Below are positions 1-13,674 of a stretch of DNA of 64,000 nucleotides, piece after piece. The stretch covers positions 36,408,307-36,472,306 of the forward strand of contig OZ024896.1 of the NCBI GenBank assembly GCA_964017195.1. The letters are read 5' to 3'. This DNA is from Siderastrea radians. Its lineage: Eukaryota > Cnidaria > Anthozoa > Scleractinia > Rhizangiidae. Below the pieces are notes generated by a model. It saw only the letters and a program-made list of their open reading frames with translations. It made no database searches and was not told the DNA's origin. Position numbers and translations under genes: made by a program. The stretch's first letter is position 1; every line of letters begins with the position of its first letter.

Positions 1-431
1 CGCTTTTTTTGTGTAAGAAACACAACCGGTGTTTAAGTCATGTTTTAGCTTGAAATTTAAGCAATTCTGACCATAGCTGCAATTCTTTTTTATCTGAGAA
101 AACCAACCGTTGTTTCAATGATTTTTTAACTTGAATTTGAAGGAAATCTAACCATAGTTGCAATTCTTTTTTATGTGAGATATCCAACCATTTTTTCAAT
201 GATTTTTTGGCTTGAGCTTGAAGGAAAGCTGACCATAATTGGAACGGTTTTGTATCTGAAAAATGCAACCGTTGTTTCAGTGATATTTCAGCCTTAAATT
301 TAAGCAAATCTGACCATGGTTGCAATCCTTTTTCATCTGAGAAATCCAACCGTGGTTTCAATGATTTTTTACTTTGAATTTCAAGGAATCCTAACAATAG
401 TTGTAATCCTTTTTTATCTAAGAAATCGAAC

Positions 432-892
432 CATTTTTTAAGTGATTTTTTGGCTTGAATTTGAAGGAAATCTGACCATAATTGGAACCGTTTTGTATCT
501 GAAAAATGCAACCGTTCTTTCAGTGATATTTCAGCTGTAAATTTAAGCAAATCTGACCATCGTTGCGATCCTTTTTTATGTGAGAAATCCCACCGTTGTT
601 TCAATGATTTTTTAACTTGAATTTGAAGGAAATCCGACCATAGTTGGAATCCATTTTTCTCTGAGAAAACCAACCGTTGTTTCAAAGATTTTTCAGCCTC
701 AAAGTTAAGCAAATCCGACCATAGTTGCAATCCTTTTTATCTGGGAAATCCAACCGTTGTTTCAATGATTCCTTTGCTTGAATTTATAGAAATCTGACCA
801 TAATTGGAATCCTTTTTTATCTGAGAAATCCTACCGTTGTTTGAATCACTTTCTAACTTGATTTTGAAGGAAATCTGACCATAGTTGCAATC
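432..892. repeat. Segmental duplication, copy 1 (offset 2,450 bp)
   Basis: This block of about 460 bp matches 2,882-3,342 almost base for base. It includes rare variants such as CGTTGCGATCC and GTTTGAATCACTTTCTAACTTG, which mark it as a copy and not merely the same satellite. One visible difference is GTTTCAAAG here against GTTCCAAAG in the partner. The two copies diverge just after the shared CTGACCATAGTTGCAATCC. Confidence 0.8.
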
Positions 893-899
893 CTTTTTT

Positions 900-2640
900 A
901 TCTAAGAAATCCAACCGTTGTTTCAGTGATTTTTGAGCTTGGAATGAAAGCGTATTATTATAGTTGCAATTCTTTTTTATCTGAAAAATGCAACCGTTCT
1001 TTCAGTGATTTTTCAGCTTGAAATTAAAGCGTCTGATCATAGTTGCAATCCTTTTTTTCTCTGAGAAATCCAACCGTTGTTTCAATGATATTTTTGGTTT
1101 AATTTGAAGGTAATCTGACCATAGTTACAATCCTTTTTTATTTGAGAAATCCAACCGTTGTTTTAATGATTTTTTTGCTTGAATGTGAAGGAAATATGAC
1201 CATAGTAGCAATCCTTTTTAATCTGAGAAATCCAATCGTTGTTTCAATGATTTTTTATCTTGAATTTGAGGAAATCTGACCATAGTTGCAGTCCTTTTTT
1301 ATCTGAGAAATTCAACCGTTGTTTCAATGATTGTTGAGCTTGAAACTAAAGCGTCTGACCATAGTTGCAATCCTTTTTTCTCTGAGAAATCCAACCGTTG
1401 TTTCAATGATTGTTGAGCTTGAAACTAAAGCGTCTGACCATAATTGCAATCCTTTTTTATCTGAGAAATTCAACCCTTGCTGTAATGATTTTTTGCTTGA
1501 ATTTGAAGAAAAACGGACCATAGTTGCAATCCTTTTTTATCTGAAAAATCCAACCGTTGTTGCAATGATTTTTTGCCTGAATTTGAAGGAAAACTGACCA
1601 TAGTCGCAATCCTTTTTTATCCGAGAAATCGAACTGTGTTTCAATGATTTTTAAGCTTGAAATTAAAGCAAATCTCACCATATCCAACTGTTTTTTCAAT
1701 GATTTTTTTTAGCCTAAATTTAACGCGTCTGACCATAGTTGCAATCCTTTTTTATCTGAGAAATCCATTGGTTGTTTTAATGATTTTTTTGCTTGAATTT
1801 GAAGGAAATCTGACCATAGTTGCAATCCTTTTGTATCTGAGAAGTCTAACCGTTGTTGCAATGATTTTTTTTAGCGTGAAATTAAAGCAAATCTGACCAT
1901 AGTTGCAATCCGTTTTTATCTGAGAAAAGCAACCGTTCTTTCAATTGTTTTACAGCTTGAAATTTAAGCAAATCTCACCATAGTTGCAATCCTTTTTTAT
2001 CTCAGAAATACAACCATTGTTTCAATGATTTGTTAGCTTGATTTTGAAGGAAATCGGACCATATTTGCAATCCTTTTTTTATCTGAGAAATCCAACTGTT
2101 TCAATGATTTTTAGCTTGAATTTGAAGGAAATGCGACCGTAGTTGCAATCCTTTTTTACCTGAGAAATCCAACCGTTGTTTCAATTATTTTTTTGCTTGA
2201 ATTCCAAGGAAATCTGACCATAGTTACAATCGTTTTTTCATCTGAGAAATCCAACCGTTGTTTCTATGATTTTTTATCTTGAAATTGAAGTAAATCTGAC
2301 CAAAGTTTCTATCCTTTTTTCATCTAAGCATAGTTGCAATCTTGAGATTGAAGCAAATCTGACCATAGTTGTGAAACTTTTTATCTGAGAAATCCAACCG
2401 TTGTTTCGATGATTTTTTTGCTTGAATTTGAGGGAAATGTGACCATAATTGCAATGCTTTTTTATCTGAGAAATGTAACTGTTTCAGTGATTTTTGAGCT
2501 TGAAAATTAAGCAAATCTGACCATAGTTGCAATCCTTTCTTATCTCAGAAATCCAACCATTGTTTCAATGAGTTTTTAGCTTGAATTTGAAGGAAATCTG
2601 ATCATAGTTGCAATCCTATCTTATCTGAGAAACCCAACCC
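900..2640 (-). repeat. Divergent, irregular satellite zone
   Basis: Monomers here belong to the same 81-bp family, but several are shortened or lengthened by a few bases, and many carry variants rare elsewhere, such as AGCTTGAAATTAAAG in place of the usual class words. The six-class order is hard to follow here. Two neighbouring monomers near 1,319 and 1,397 are nearly identical at a 79-bp spacing. This looks like an older, less homogenised part of the array. No gene is seen. Confidence 0.6.
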
Positions 2641-2881
2641 TTGTTACTTTAAATTTTTATTATGAATTTGAATTAAGTCTGACCATAGTTGCAATCCATT
2701 TTTATCTGAGAAATCCAACCGTTGTTTCAATGATTTTTTATGTTGAACGTAAAGCAAATCTGACCATAGTTGCAATCCTGTTTTAGCTAAGAAAACCAAC
2801 CGTTGTTTCAATGGTTTTTTAGTTTGAGATTGCAGGAAATCTGACCATCGTTGCAATCCATTTTTATCTGAGAAATGCAAC

Positions 2882-3342
2882 CATTTTATAAGTGATTTTT
2901 TGGCTTGAATTTGAAGGAAATCTGACCATAATTGGAACCGTTTTGTATCTGAAAAATGCAACCGTTCTTTCAGTGATATTTCAGCTGTAAATTTAAGCAA
3001 ATCTGACCATCGTTGCGATCCTTTTTTATGTGAGAAATCCCACCGTTGTTTCAATGATTTTTTAACTTGAATTTGAAGGAAATCCGACCATAGTTGGAAT
3101 CCATTTTTCTCTGAGAAAACCAACCGTTGTTCCAAAGATTTTTCAGCCTCAAAGTTAAGCAAATCCGACCATAGTTGCAATCCTTTTTATCTGGGAAATC
3201 CAACCGTTGTTTCAATGATTCCTTTGCTTGAATTTATAGAAATCTGACCATAATTGGAATCCTTTTTTATCTGAGAAATCCTACCGTTGTTTGAATCACT
3301 TTCTAACTTGATTTTGAAGGAAATCTGACCATAGTTGCAATC
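2882..3342. repeat. Segmental duplication, copy 2 (offset 2,450 bp)
   Basis: Partner of 432-892, with the same rare monomer variants in the same order. The flanks differ (AATGCAACCATTTTATAAGTG here, AATCGAACCATTTTTTAAGTG in the other copy), so the copied unit is bounded within the array. Confidence 0.8.
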
Positions 3343-6300
3343 CATTTTTCTCTGAGAAACCCAACCGTTGTTGGAAAGATTTGTCAGCCTGAGACTTAAG
3401 CAAATCCGACCATAGTTGCAATTTTTTTTATCTGCAAAATCCAACTGTTGTTTCAATGATGTTTTGGCTTGAATTTGAAGGAAAACTGACGATAGTTGGA
3501 ATCAATTTTTCTCTGAGAAAACCAACCGTTGTTTCAAAGATTTTTCAGCTTGAAACTTAAGCAAATCCGACCATAGTTGCAATCATTGAAACCGTTGTTT
3601 CAATGATTCTTTTGCTTGAATTTGATGGAAATCTGACCATAATTGCAATCCTTTTTTATCTGAGAAATCCAACTATTGTTTCCATGTTTTTTTACTTTGA
3701 ATTTGAAGCAAATCTACCCATAGTTGTAGTCTTTTTTTATCTGAGAAATCGAACCAGTTTTTCAATGATTTTTTGGCTTGAATTTGAAGGAAATCTGACG
3801 ATAATTGCATTCCTTTTTTATCTGAGAAATCCAACCATTGTTTCAATGTTTTTTTACTTTGAAATTGAAGGAAATCTATCCATAGTTGCAATCCTTTTTT
3901 ATCTGAGAAATCCAACCATTTTTTCAATAATTTTTAGCCTTGAATATAAAGGAAATCTGACCATAATTGCAACGCTTTTGTATCTGAGAAATACAATCGT
4001 TTTTTCAGTGATATTTCAGCTTTAAATTTAAGCAAATCTGACCATGGTTGCAATCCTTTTTTATCTGAGAAATCCCACCGTTGTTTCAATGACTTTTTAA
4101 CTTGAATTTGAAGGAAATCTGACCATAGTTGCAATCCATATTTCTTTGAGAAAACCAACCGTTGTTTCAAAGATTTTTCAGCCTCAAACTTAAGGAAATC
4201 CGACCATAGTTGGAATCCTTTTTTATCTGAGAAATCCCACCGTTGTTTCAATGACTTTTTAACTTGAATTTGAAGGAAATATGACGATAGTTGGAATCCA
4301 TTTTTCTCTAAGAAATCCAACCGTTGTTTCAAAGATTTTTCAGCCTCAAACTTAAGCAAATCCGACCATAGTTGCATTCTTTTTTTATCTGGGAAATCCA
4401 ACCGTTCTTTCAATGATGTTTTTGCTTGAATTTGACGGAAATCTGACCATAATTGCAATCCTTTTTTATCTGAGAAATCCAAACATTGTTTCAATGTTTT
4501 TTTACTTTAAACTTGAAGGAAATCTAACCATAGTTGCAATCCTTTTTTATCTGTGAAATCCAACCATCTTTTAATAATTTTTGGGCTTGAATTTAAAGGA
4601 ATCTGACCATAATAATTCAACGTGTTTGTATATGAGAAATGCAACCGTTGTTTCAGTGATATTTCAACTTTAAATTTAAGCAAATCTGACCATGAGTGCA
4701 ATCCTTTTTTATCTGAGAAATCCCACCGTTGTTTCAATGATTTTTTAACTTGAATCTGAAGGAAATCTGACCATAGTTGCAATCCATTTTTCTCTGAGAA
4801 AACCAAACGTTGTTTCAAAGATTTTTCAGCCTTAAACTTAAGCAAATTCCGACCATAGTTGCAACCCTTTTTTATGTGGGAAATCCAACCGTTGTTTCAA
4901 TGATTCTTTTGTTTGAATTTGATGGAAATCTGACCATAATTGGAATCCTTTTTTATCTGAGAAATCCAACCATTGTTTCAATGTTTTTTTACTTTGAATT
5001 TCAAGCAAATCTAACCATAGTTGCAATCCTTTTTTATCTGAGAAATGCTACCATTTTTCCAATGATTTTTTACCTTCAATTTGAAGGAAATCTGACCATA
5101 ATTGCATTTCTTTTTTATCTGCGAAATCCAACAATTGTGTCATTGTTTTTTTACTTTGAATTTGAACGAAATCTATCCATAGTTCAAATCGTTTTTTATC
5201 TGAGAAATCCAACCATTTTTCAATAACTTTTGGGCTTCAATTTAAAGGAATTCTGACCATAATTGCAATGCTTTTGTATTTGAGAAATGCAACCGTTGTT
5301 TTAGTGATATTTCAGCTTTAAATTTAAGCAAATCTGACCATGTTTGCAATCCTTTTTTATCTGCGAAATCCCACCGTTGTTTCAATGATTTTTTAACATG
5401 AATTTGAAGGAAATCCGACCATAGTTGCAATTTATTTTTCTCTGAGAAAACCAACCGTTATTTCAAAGATTTTTCAGCCTAAAACTTAAGCAAATCCGAC
5501 CATAGTTGCAATCCTTTTTTATGTGGGAAATCCAACCGTTGTTTGAATGATTCTTTTGCTTGAACTTGATGGAAATCTGACCATAATTGGAATCCTTTTT
5601 TATCTGAGAAATCCAACGATGGTTTTAATGTTTGTTTTACCTTAAATTTGAAGGAAATCTAACCATAGTTGTAATCCTTTTTTAACTGTGAAATCCAACA
5701 ATCTTTTAATAATCTTTGGGCTTCAATTTAAAGCAAATCTGACCATAATTGCAACGTGTTTGTATCTGAGAAATGCAATCGTTGTTTCAGTGATATTTCA
5801 GCTTTAAATTTAGGCAAATCTGACCATGGTTGGAATCCTTTTTTATCTGAGAAATCCCACCGTTGTTTCAATGATTTTTTAACTTGAATTTGAAAGAAAT
5901 CCGACCATAGTTGCAATCCATTTTTCTCCTAGAAAATTAACTGGTTTTTCCAAGATTTTTCAGCCTTAAACTTAAGCAAATCCGACCATAGTTGCAATCC
6001 TTTTTTATCTGGGAAATCCAACCTTTGTTTCAATGACTCTTTTGGTTGAATTTGATGGAAATCTGACCACAGTTGCGATCCTTTTTTATCTGAAAAATCC
6101 AACCATTGTTTCAATGTTTTTTACTTTGAATTTAAAGCAAATTAAACCATAGTTGCAATCCTTTTTTATCTGAAAAATCCAACCATTTTTTCAATGCTTT
6201 TGTGGCTTAAATTTGAAGGAAATGTGATCATAGTTGCATTTCTTTTTTATCTGAGAAATCCAACTATTGTTTCAATGTTTTTTTTACTTTGAATTTGAAC

Positions 6301-9300
6301 GACATCTATCCATAGTTGGAATCCTCTTTTATCTGAGAAATCAAACCATTTTTTCAATAATTTTTGGGCTTGAATTTAAAGGAAATCTGACCATAATTGC
6401 AACGCTTTTGTATCTGAGAAATGCAACCGTTGTTTCAGTAATATTTCAGCTTTAAGCTTAAACAAATCTGACCATGGTTACAAACCTTTTTTCTCTGAGA
6501 AAACCAACCGTTGTTTCAAAGACTTTTCAGCCTTAAACTTAAGCAAATCCGACCATAGTTGCAATCCTTTTTTATCTGGGAATCCAACCGTTGTTTCAAT
6601 GATTCTTTTGCTTGAACTTGATGGAAATCTGACCATAATTGCAATCCTTTTTTATCTGAGAAATCCAACCATTGTTTCAATGTTTTGTTACTTTGAATTA
6701 GAAGCAAATCTAACCATAGTTGCAATCCTTTTTTATCTGAGAAATCCAACCATTTTTTCAATAATTTGATGGCTTGAAATTGAAGGAAATCTGACCATAA
6801 TTGCAACGCTTTTGTATCCGAGGAATTTAACCGTTGTTTCAGTGTTATTTCAGCTTTAAATTTAAGCAAATCTGACCATGGTTGCAATCCTTTTTTATCT
6901 GAGAAATCCCACCGTTTTTCCAATGAGTTTTTAACTTGAATTTGAAGGAAATCTGACGATAGTTGGAATCCATTTTTCTCTAAGCAAACCAGCCGTTGTT
7001 TCAAAGAATTTTCAGCCTCAAACTTAAGCAAATCCGACCATAGTTGCATTCTTTTATTATCTGGGAAATCCAACCGTTGTTTCAATGATGTTTTTGCTTG
7101 AATTTGATGGAAATCTGCCCATACTTGCAACCCTTTTTTATCTGAGAAATCCAACCATTGTTTGAATGATTTTCGGCTTTGAATTTGAAGCAAATCTAAC
7201 CATAGTTGCATTTGTTTTTTATCCAAGAAATCCAGCTATTTTTTCAATGATTGTTTCGCTTGAATTTGAACGATATCTGACCACAGTTGCAACGCTTTTG
7301 TATCTGAGAAATGCAACCGTTGTTTCAGTGATATTTCAGCTTTAAATTTAAGCAAATCTGACCGTGGTTGGAGTCCTTTTTTATCTCAGAAGTTCCACCG
7401 TTGTTTTAATGATTTTTTGACTTGAATTTGAAGGAAATCCGACCATAGTTGTAATCCATTTTTCTGTGAGAAAACCAACCCTTGTTTCAAAGATGTTTTA
7501 GTCTCAAACTTAAGCAAATCCGACCATAGTTGCAATCCTTTTTTATCTGCAAAAATACAACGGTTGTTTCAATGATTTTTTGACTTGAATTTGAAGGAAA
7601 TCTGACCATAATTGCAACGCTTTTGTATCTGAGAAATGCAACCGTTGTTTCAGTGATATTTCAGCTTTAAATTTAAGCAAATCTGACCATGGTTGCCATC
7701 CTTTTTTATCTGAGAAATCCCACCGTTTTTTCAATCATTTTTTAACTTGAATTTGAAGGAAATCTGACCATAGTTGCAATCCTTTTTTATCTGAGAATTC
7801 CCACCGTTGTTTAAATGACTTTTTAACTTGAATTTGAAGGAAATCTGACGATAGTTGCAATCCATTTTTCTCTTTGAAAACCAAATGTTGTTTGAAAGAT
7901 TTTTCAGCCTGAAACGTAAGCCTATCCGACCATAGTTGCAATCCTTTTTCAGCTATGAAATCCAACCGTTATTTGAATGATTCGTTTGCTTGAATTTGAT
8001 GGAGATCTGACCAAAATTTGAATCCATTTTTATCCGAGAAATCCAACCGTTGTTTCAATGAGTTTTTAGTTTGAATTTGAAGCAAATCTAACCATAGTTG
8101 CAATTCTTTTTTATCTGAGATATCCAACCATTTTTTCAAAGATTTTTTGGCTTGGATTTGAAGGAAATCTGACCATAATTGCAACGCTTTTGTATCTGAG
8201 AAATGCAACCGTTGTTTGAGTAATATTTCAACTTTAAATTTAAGCAAATCTGAGCATGGTTGCAATCCTTTTTTATCTGAGAAATCCCACCGTTGTTTCA
8301 ATGATTTTTTAACTTGAATTTGAATCAAATCTGACCATAGTTGCAATCCATATTTTTCTAAGAAAACCAACCGTTGTTTCAAAGATTTTTAGCCTCAAAC
8401 TTAGGCAAATCCGACCATAGTTGTAATCCTTTTTTATCTAGGAAATCCAACCATTGTTTGAATGATTCTTTTGCTTGAATTTGATGGAGATCTGACTATA
8501 ATTGGAATCCATTTTTATCTGAGAAAGCCAACCCTATTTTTTATTGATTTCTTACTTTGAATTTGAAACAAATCTCACCACATTTGCAATTCTTTTTTAT
8601 CTCAGAAATCCAACGATTTCTTCAATAATTTTTTGGCTTGAATATGAAGGAAATCTGCCCATAATTGCAACACTTTTGTATCCGAGAAGTTCAACCGTTG
8701 TTTCAGTGATATTTCAGCTTTAAATTTAAAGAAATCTGACCATGGTTGCAATCCTTTTTTATGTGAGAAATCCCACCGTTGTTTCAATGATTTTTTAAGT
8801 TGAATTTGAAGGAAATCTGACGATAGGTCAATCTATTTTTCTGTGAGAAAACCAACCGTTGTTTCAAAGATTTTTCAGCTTCAAAGTTAACCAAATCCGA
8901 CCATAGTTGCAATCCTTTCTTATCTGGGAAATGCAACCGTTGTTTTAATGACTTTTAAACAAGAATTTAAAGGAAATCTGACCATAGTTGCAATCCATTT
9001 TTCTCTAAGAAAACCAACCGTTGCTTCGAAGATTTGCCCGCCTCAAAGTTAAGCAAATCCCACCATAGTTGCAATCCTTTTTTATCTGGGAAATCCAACC
9101 GTTGTTGCAATGATTTTTTTGCTTGAATTTAATAAAAATCTGACCATAATTGCAATCCTTTTCTATCTAAGAAATCCAACCGTTGTTTCAATGATTTTTT
9201 ACTTTGAATTTGAAGGAAATCGTACCATAGTTGCAATTCTTTTTTATCTGAGAAATCCAACCATTTTTTCAATGATTTTCTGGTATGAATTTAAGGGAAA

Positions 9301-9759
9301 TGTAACCATAATTGCAACGCTTTTGTATCTGAGAAATGCAACCGTTGTTTCAGTGACTTTTTAACTTGAATTTGAAGGAAATCTGACCATAGTTGCAATC
9401 CATTTTTCTCTGGGAAAATTAACCGTTGTTTCAAGGATTTTTCAGCCTCAAAGTTGAGCAAAGCCGACCAAAGTTGCAATCCTTGGTTATCTGGGAAATC
9501 CAACTGTTGTTTCAATGATTTTTTTGCTTGAATCTGATGGAAATCTGACCGTAATTGCAATCCTTTTTTTATCTGAAAAATCCAACCGCTGCTTCAATGA
9601 TTTTTTACCTTGAATTTAAAGGAAATCTAACCATAGTTGCAATGTTTTTTTATCTGAGAAATCCAACCATCATGTTAATGATTGTTTGACTTGAATTTGA
9701 AGAAAATCTGACCATAATTACAACGCTTTTGTATGTGAGAAATGGAACCGTTGTTTCCA

Positions 9760-11129
9760 TGATATTTCAGCTTTAAATTTAAGCAAATCTGACCACGGTT
9801 GCAATCCTTTTTTATCTGAGAAATCCCACCGTTGTTTCAATGAATTTTTAACTTGAATTTAAAGGAAATCTGACGATATTGCAATCCATTTTTCTCTTAG
9901 AGAACTCACCCGTGTTGTCAATGATTTTTACTTTGAATTTGAGGCAAATCTAACCATAGTTGCAATTCTTTTTATCTTAGAAATCCAAATATTTTTCAAG
10001 GTTTTTTTGGCTTGAATTTGGTGGAAATCTGACCATAATTGCAACGCTTTGTATCTCAGAAATGCAATCGTTGTTTCAAAGATTTTTCAGCCTCAAAGTT
10101 AAGCAAATCCGACCATAGTTGCAGTCCTTTTTTATCTGGGAAATCCAACCGTTGTTTCAATGATTTTTTTGCTTGAATTTAATGGAAACTTGACCATGAT
10201 TGCAATCCTTTTTTATCTGAGAAATCCTACCGTTGTTTCAATGATTTTTTTACTTTGAATTGAAAGGAAATCTAACCATAGTTGCAATTCTTTTTTAAAC
10301 GAGAGATCCAGCCATTTTTTCAAGGTCTTCTTGGTAAGAATTTGACGGAAATCTGACCATAAATGCAAAACTTTTGCATCTGCGAGATGCAACCGTTGTT
10401 TCAGTGATATTTTAGCTTTAAATTTAAGCAAATCTGACCATAGTTGCGATCCTTTTTTATCTGAGAAATCCAATCGTTGTTTCGATGATTTTTTACTTTG
10501 AATTTGAAGGAAATCTAACCAGAGTTGCAACTCTTTTTTATCTGAGAAATCCAACCATTTTTTCAATGATTTTTTGGTATGAATTTGACTGAAATCTGAC
10601 CATAATGGCAACGCTTTTGTATCTGAGAGATGCAACCGTTGTTTTAGTGATGTTTTAGCTTTAAATTTAAGCAAATCTGACCATAGTTGCAATCCTTTTT
10701 TATCTAAGAAATCCCACCGTTGTTTCAATGATTTTTTAACTTGAATTTGAAGGAAATCTGACGATAGTTGGAATCCATTTTTCCCTGAGAAAACCAACCC
10801 TTGTTTCAGTGATTCTTTTGCTTGAATTTGATCGAAATCTGACCATAATTGCAATCCTTTTTTATCTGAGAAATGCAACCGTTGTTTCAATGATTTTTAC
10901 CTTGAATTTGAAGAAAATATAACCATAGTTGCAATCCTTTTTTATCTGAGAAATCCAACCATTTTTTCAATGACTGTTTGGCTTGAATTTGAAAGCAATC
11001 TGACGATAATTGCAACGCTTTTGTATCTAAAAAAGGCAACCGTTGTTTCACTAATATTTCAACTTTAAATTTAAGCAAATCGGACCATGGTTGCAATCCT
11101 TTTTTATCTGAAAAATCCCACCGTTGTTT
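9760..11129. repeat. Partial third copy of the 3.7-kb duplicated block
   Basis: This 1,370-bp stretch appears identical to 13,457-14,826 at an offset of 3,697 bp, and its part after about 9,978 also matches the start of the copy at 17,431. Shared private variants include TTAGAGAACTCACCCGTG and TTTTGCATCTGCGAGATGC. Upstream of about 9,760 the copies differ by scattered substitutions. At 11,130 they split abruptly (TTGTTTTAATGAC here, TTGTTTCAATGCA at the partner). Confidence 0.85.
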
Positions 11130-13674
11130 TAATGACTTTTAAACATGAATTTGAAGGAAATCTGACGATAGTTGCAATCCATTTTTCTCTAAGAAAACCA
11201 ACCGTTGCTTCAAAGATTTTTTACTTGGAATTTAAAGCAAATCTAACCACAGTTGCAACTCTTTTTTATCTGAAGGATCCAACCATTTTTTCAACGTTTT
11301 TTTGGGTTCAATTTGATGGAAATCTGACGATAGTTGCAATCCATTTTTCTCTAAGAAAACCAACCGTTAAGCAAATCCGACCACAGTTCCAATCCTTTTC
11401 TATCTGGGAAATCGAACCGTTGTTCAATGATTTTTTTGCTTAAATTTAATAAAAACCTGACCATAATTGCAATCGTTTTCTATCTGAGAAATCCAACCGT
11501 TAATTCAATGATTTTTTTGCTTCAATTTGATGAAAATCTCACCATAATTGCAATCCTTTATTATCTGAGAAATCCAACCGTTGTTTCAATGATTTTTAAC
11601 TTTGAATTTGAAGGAAATCTAACCATAGTTGGAATCCTTTTTTATCTGAGAAAGCCAACCATTTTTTCAATGATTCTTTTGCTTGAATTTAAAGGAAATC
11701 TGACCATAATTGCAACACTTTTGTATCTAAGAAATGCAACCGTTGGTTCAGTGAGATTTCAGCTTTAAATTTAAGCAAATCTGACCATGGTTGCAATCCT
11801 TTTTTGTCTGAGAAATCCCACCGTTGTTTCAATGACTTTTAAACTTGAATTTCAAGGAAATCCGACCATAGTTGCAATTCTTTTTCATCTGAGAAATCCA
11901 ACCGTTGTTTCAATGATTTTTTACTTGGAATTTAAAGCAAATGTAACCATAGTTGCAACTCTTTTTTATCTGAAGGATCCAACCATGTTTTCAAGTTTTT
12001 TGGGGTTCAATTTGATGGAAATCTGACGATAGTTGCAATCCATTTTTCTCTAAGAAAACCAACCATTGCTTCAAAGATTTTTCAGCCTCAAAGGTAAGCA
12101 AATCCGACCATAGTTGCAATCCTTTTTATCTGGGAAATCCAACCGTTCTTGCAATGACTTTTTTGCTTGAATTTAATAAAAACCTGACCATAATTGCAAT
12201 CCTTTTCTATCTGTGAAATCCAACCGTTGTTTCAATGATTTTTTACTTTGAATTTAAAGGAAATCTAACTATAGTTGCAATTCGTTTTTATTTGAGAAAT
12301 CCAACCATTTTTTCAATGATTCTTTGGTATAAATTTAAGGGAAAGGTGACGATAATTGCAACGCTTTTGTATCTGAGAAATGCAACCGTTGTTTCAGTGA
12401 CTTTTTAACTTGAATTTGAAGGAACTCTGACCATAGTTTTAATCCATTTTTATCTGAGAAATCCCACCGTTATTTCAATGACTTTTTAACTTGAATTTGA
12501 AGGAAATCTGACCATACTTGCAATCCATTTTTCTCTGAGGAAACCAACCGTTGTTTCAAAGGTTTTTCAGCCTGAAACTTCAAGAAATCCGACCGTAGTT
12601 GCAATTCTTTTTTATCTGAGAAATCCAACCGTTGTTTCAATGATTTTTTACTTTGAATTTGAAGCAAATCTAACCATAGTTTCAATTCTTTTTTATCTGA
12701 GGGATCCAACCATTTTTTCAAGGTTTTTTTGGGTTGAATTTGATGGAAATCTGATCATAATTGCAACGCTCTTGCATCTGACAAATGCAACCGTTGTTTA
12801 GTGACATTTGAGCTTTAAATTTAAGCAAATCTGACCATAGTTACAGTCCATTTTTCTGTTGGAATCCTTTTTTATCTGAGAAAGTGAGCCATTTTTTTAA
12901 TGATTGTTTGGCTTGAATTTTTAAGGAAATCTGACCATAATTGCAACGCTTTCTATCTGAGAAATGCAGCCGTTGTTTCAGTGATATTTAAACTTGAATC
13001 TCACCATAGTTTTAATCCACTTTTATCCATGAAATCCCACCGTTGTTTCAATAACTTTTTAACTTGTATTTGAGGGAAATCGGACCATAGTTGCAATCCA
13101 TTTTTCTCTGAGAAAATTAACCGTTGTTTCAAAGATTTTTCTGCCTTAAAGTTGAGCAAATCCGACCAAAGTTGCAATCCTTGTTTATCTGGGAAATCCA
13201 ACCGTTGTTTCAATGATTTGTTTGATTGAATTTGATGGAAATCTGATCATAATTGCAATCCTTTTTTATCTGAAAAATCCAACCGTTGTTTTAATGATTT
13301 TTTACCTTGAATTTAAAGGAAATCTAGCCATAGTTTCAATCCTTTTTTATGTGAGAAATCCAACCATCTTGTTAATGTTTGTTTAACTTGAATTTAAAGG
13401 AAATTTGACCATAATTGCAACGCTTTTGTATGTGAGAAATGCAACCGTTGTTGCAGTGATATTTCAGCTTTAAATTTAAGCAAATCTGACCACGGTTGCA
13501 ATCCTTTTTTATCTGAGAAATCCCACCGTTGTTTCAATGAATTTTTAACTTGAATTTAAAGGAAATCTGACGATATTGCAATCCATTTTTCTCTTAGAGA
13601 ACTCACCCGTGTTGTCAATGATTTTTACTTTGAATTTGAGGCAAATCTAACCATAGTTGCAATTCTTTTTATCT

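Noticed and set aside
38..730. Open frame of 230 codons with a 27-residue repeat, and the similar frames of up to 236 codons (for example 6,516-7,226 and 10,213-10,890), as repeat-protein genes
   Set aside because: They are periodic with the 81-bp satellite, occur in hundreds of places, end at recurrent stops or frameshifts, and have equally long partners on the opposite strand. No start context, introns or unique ends are visible.
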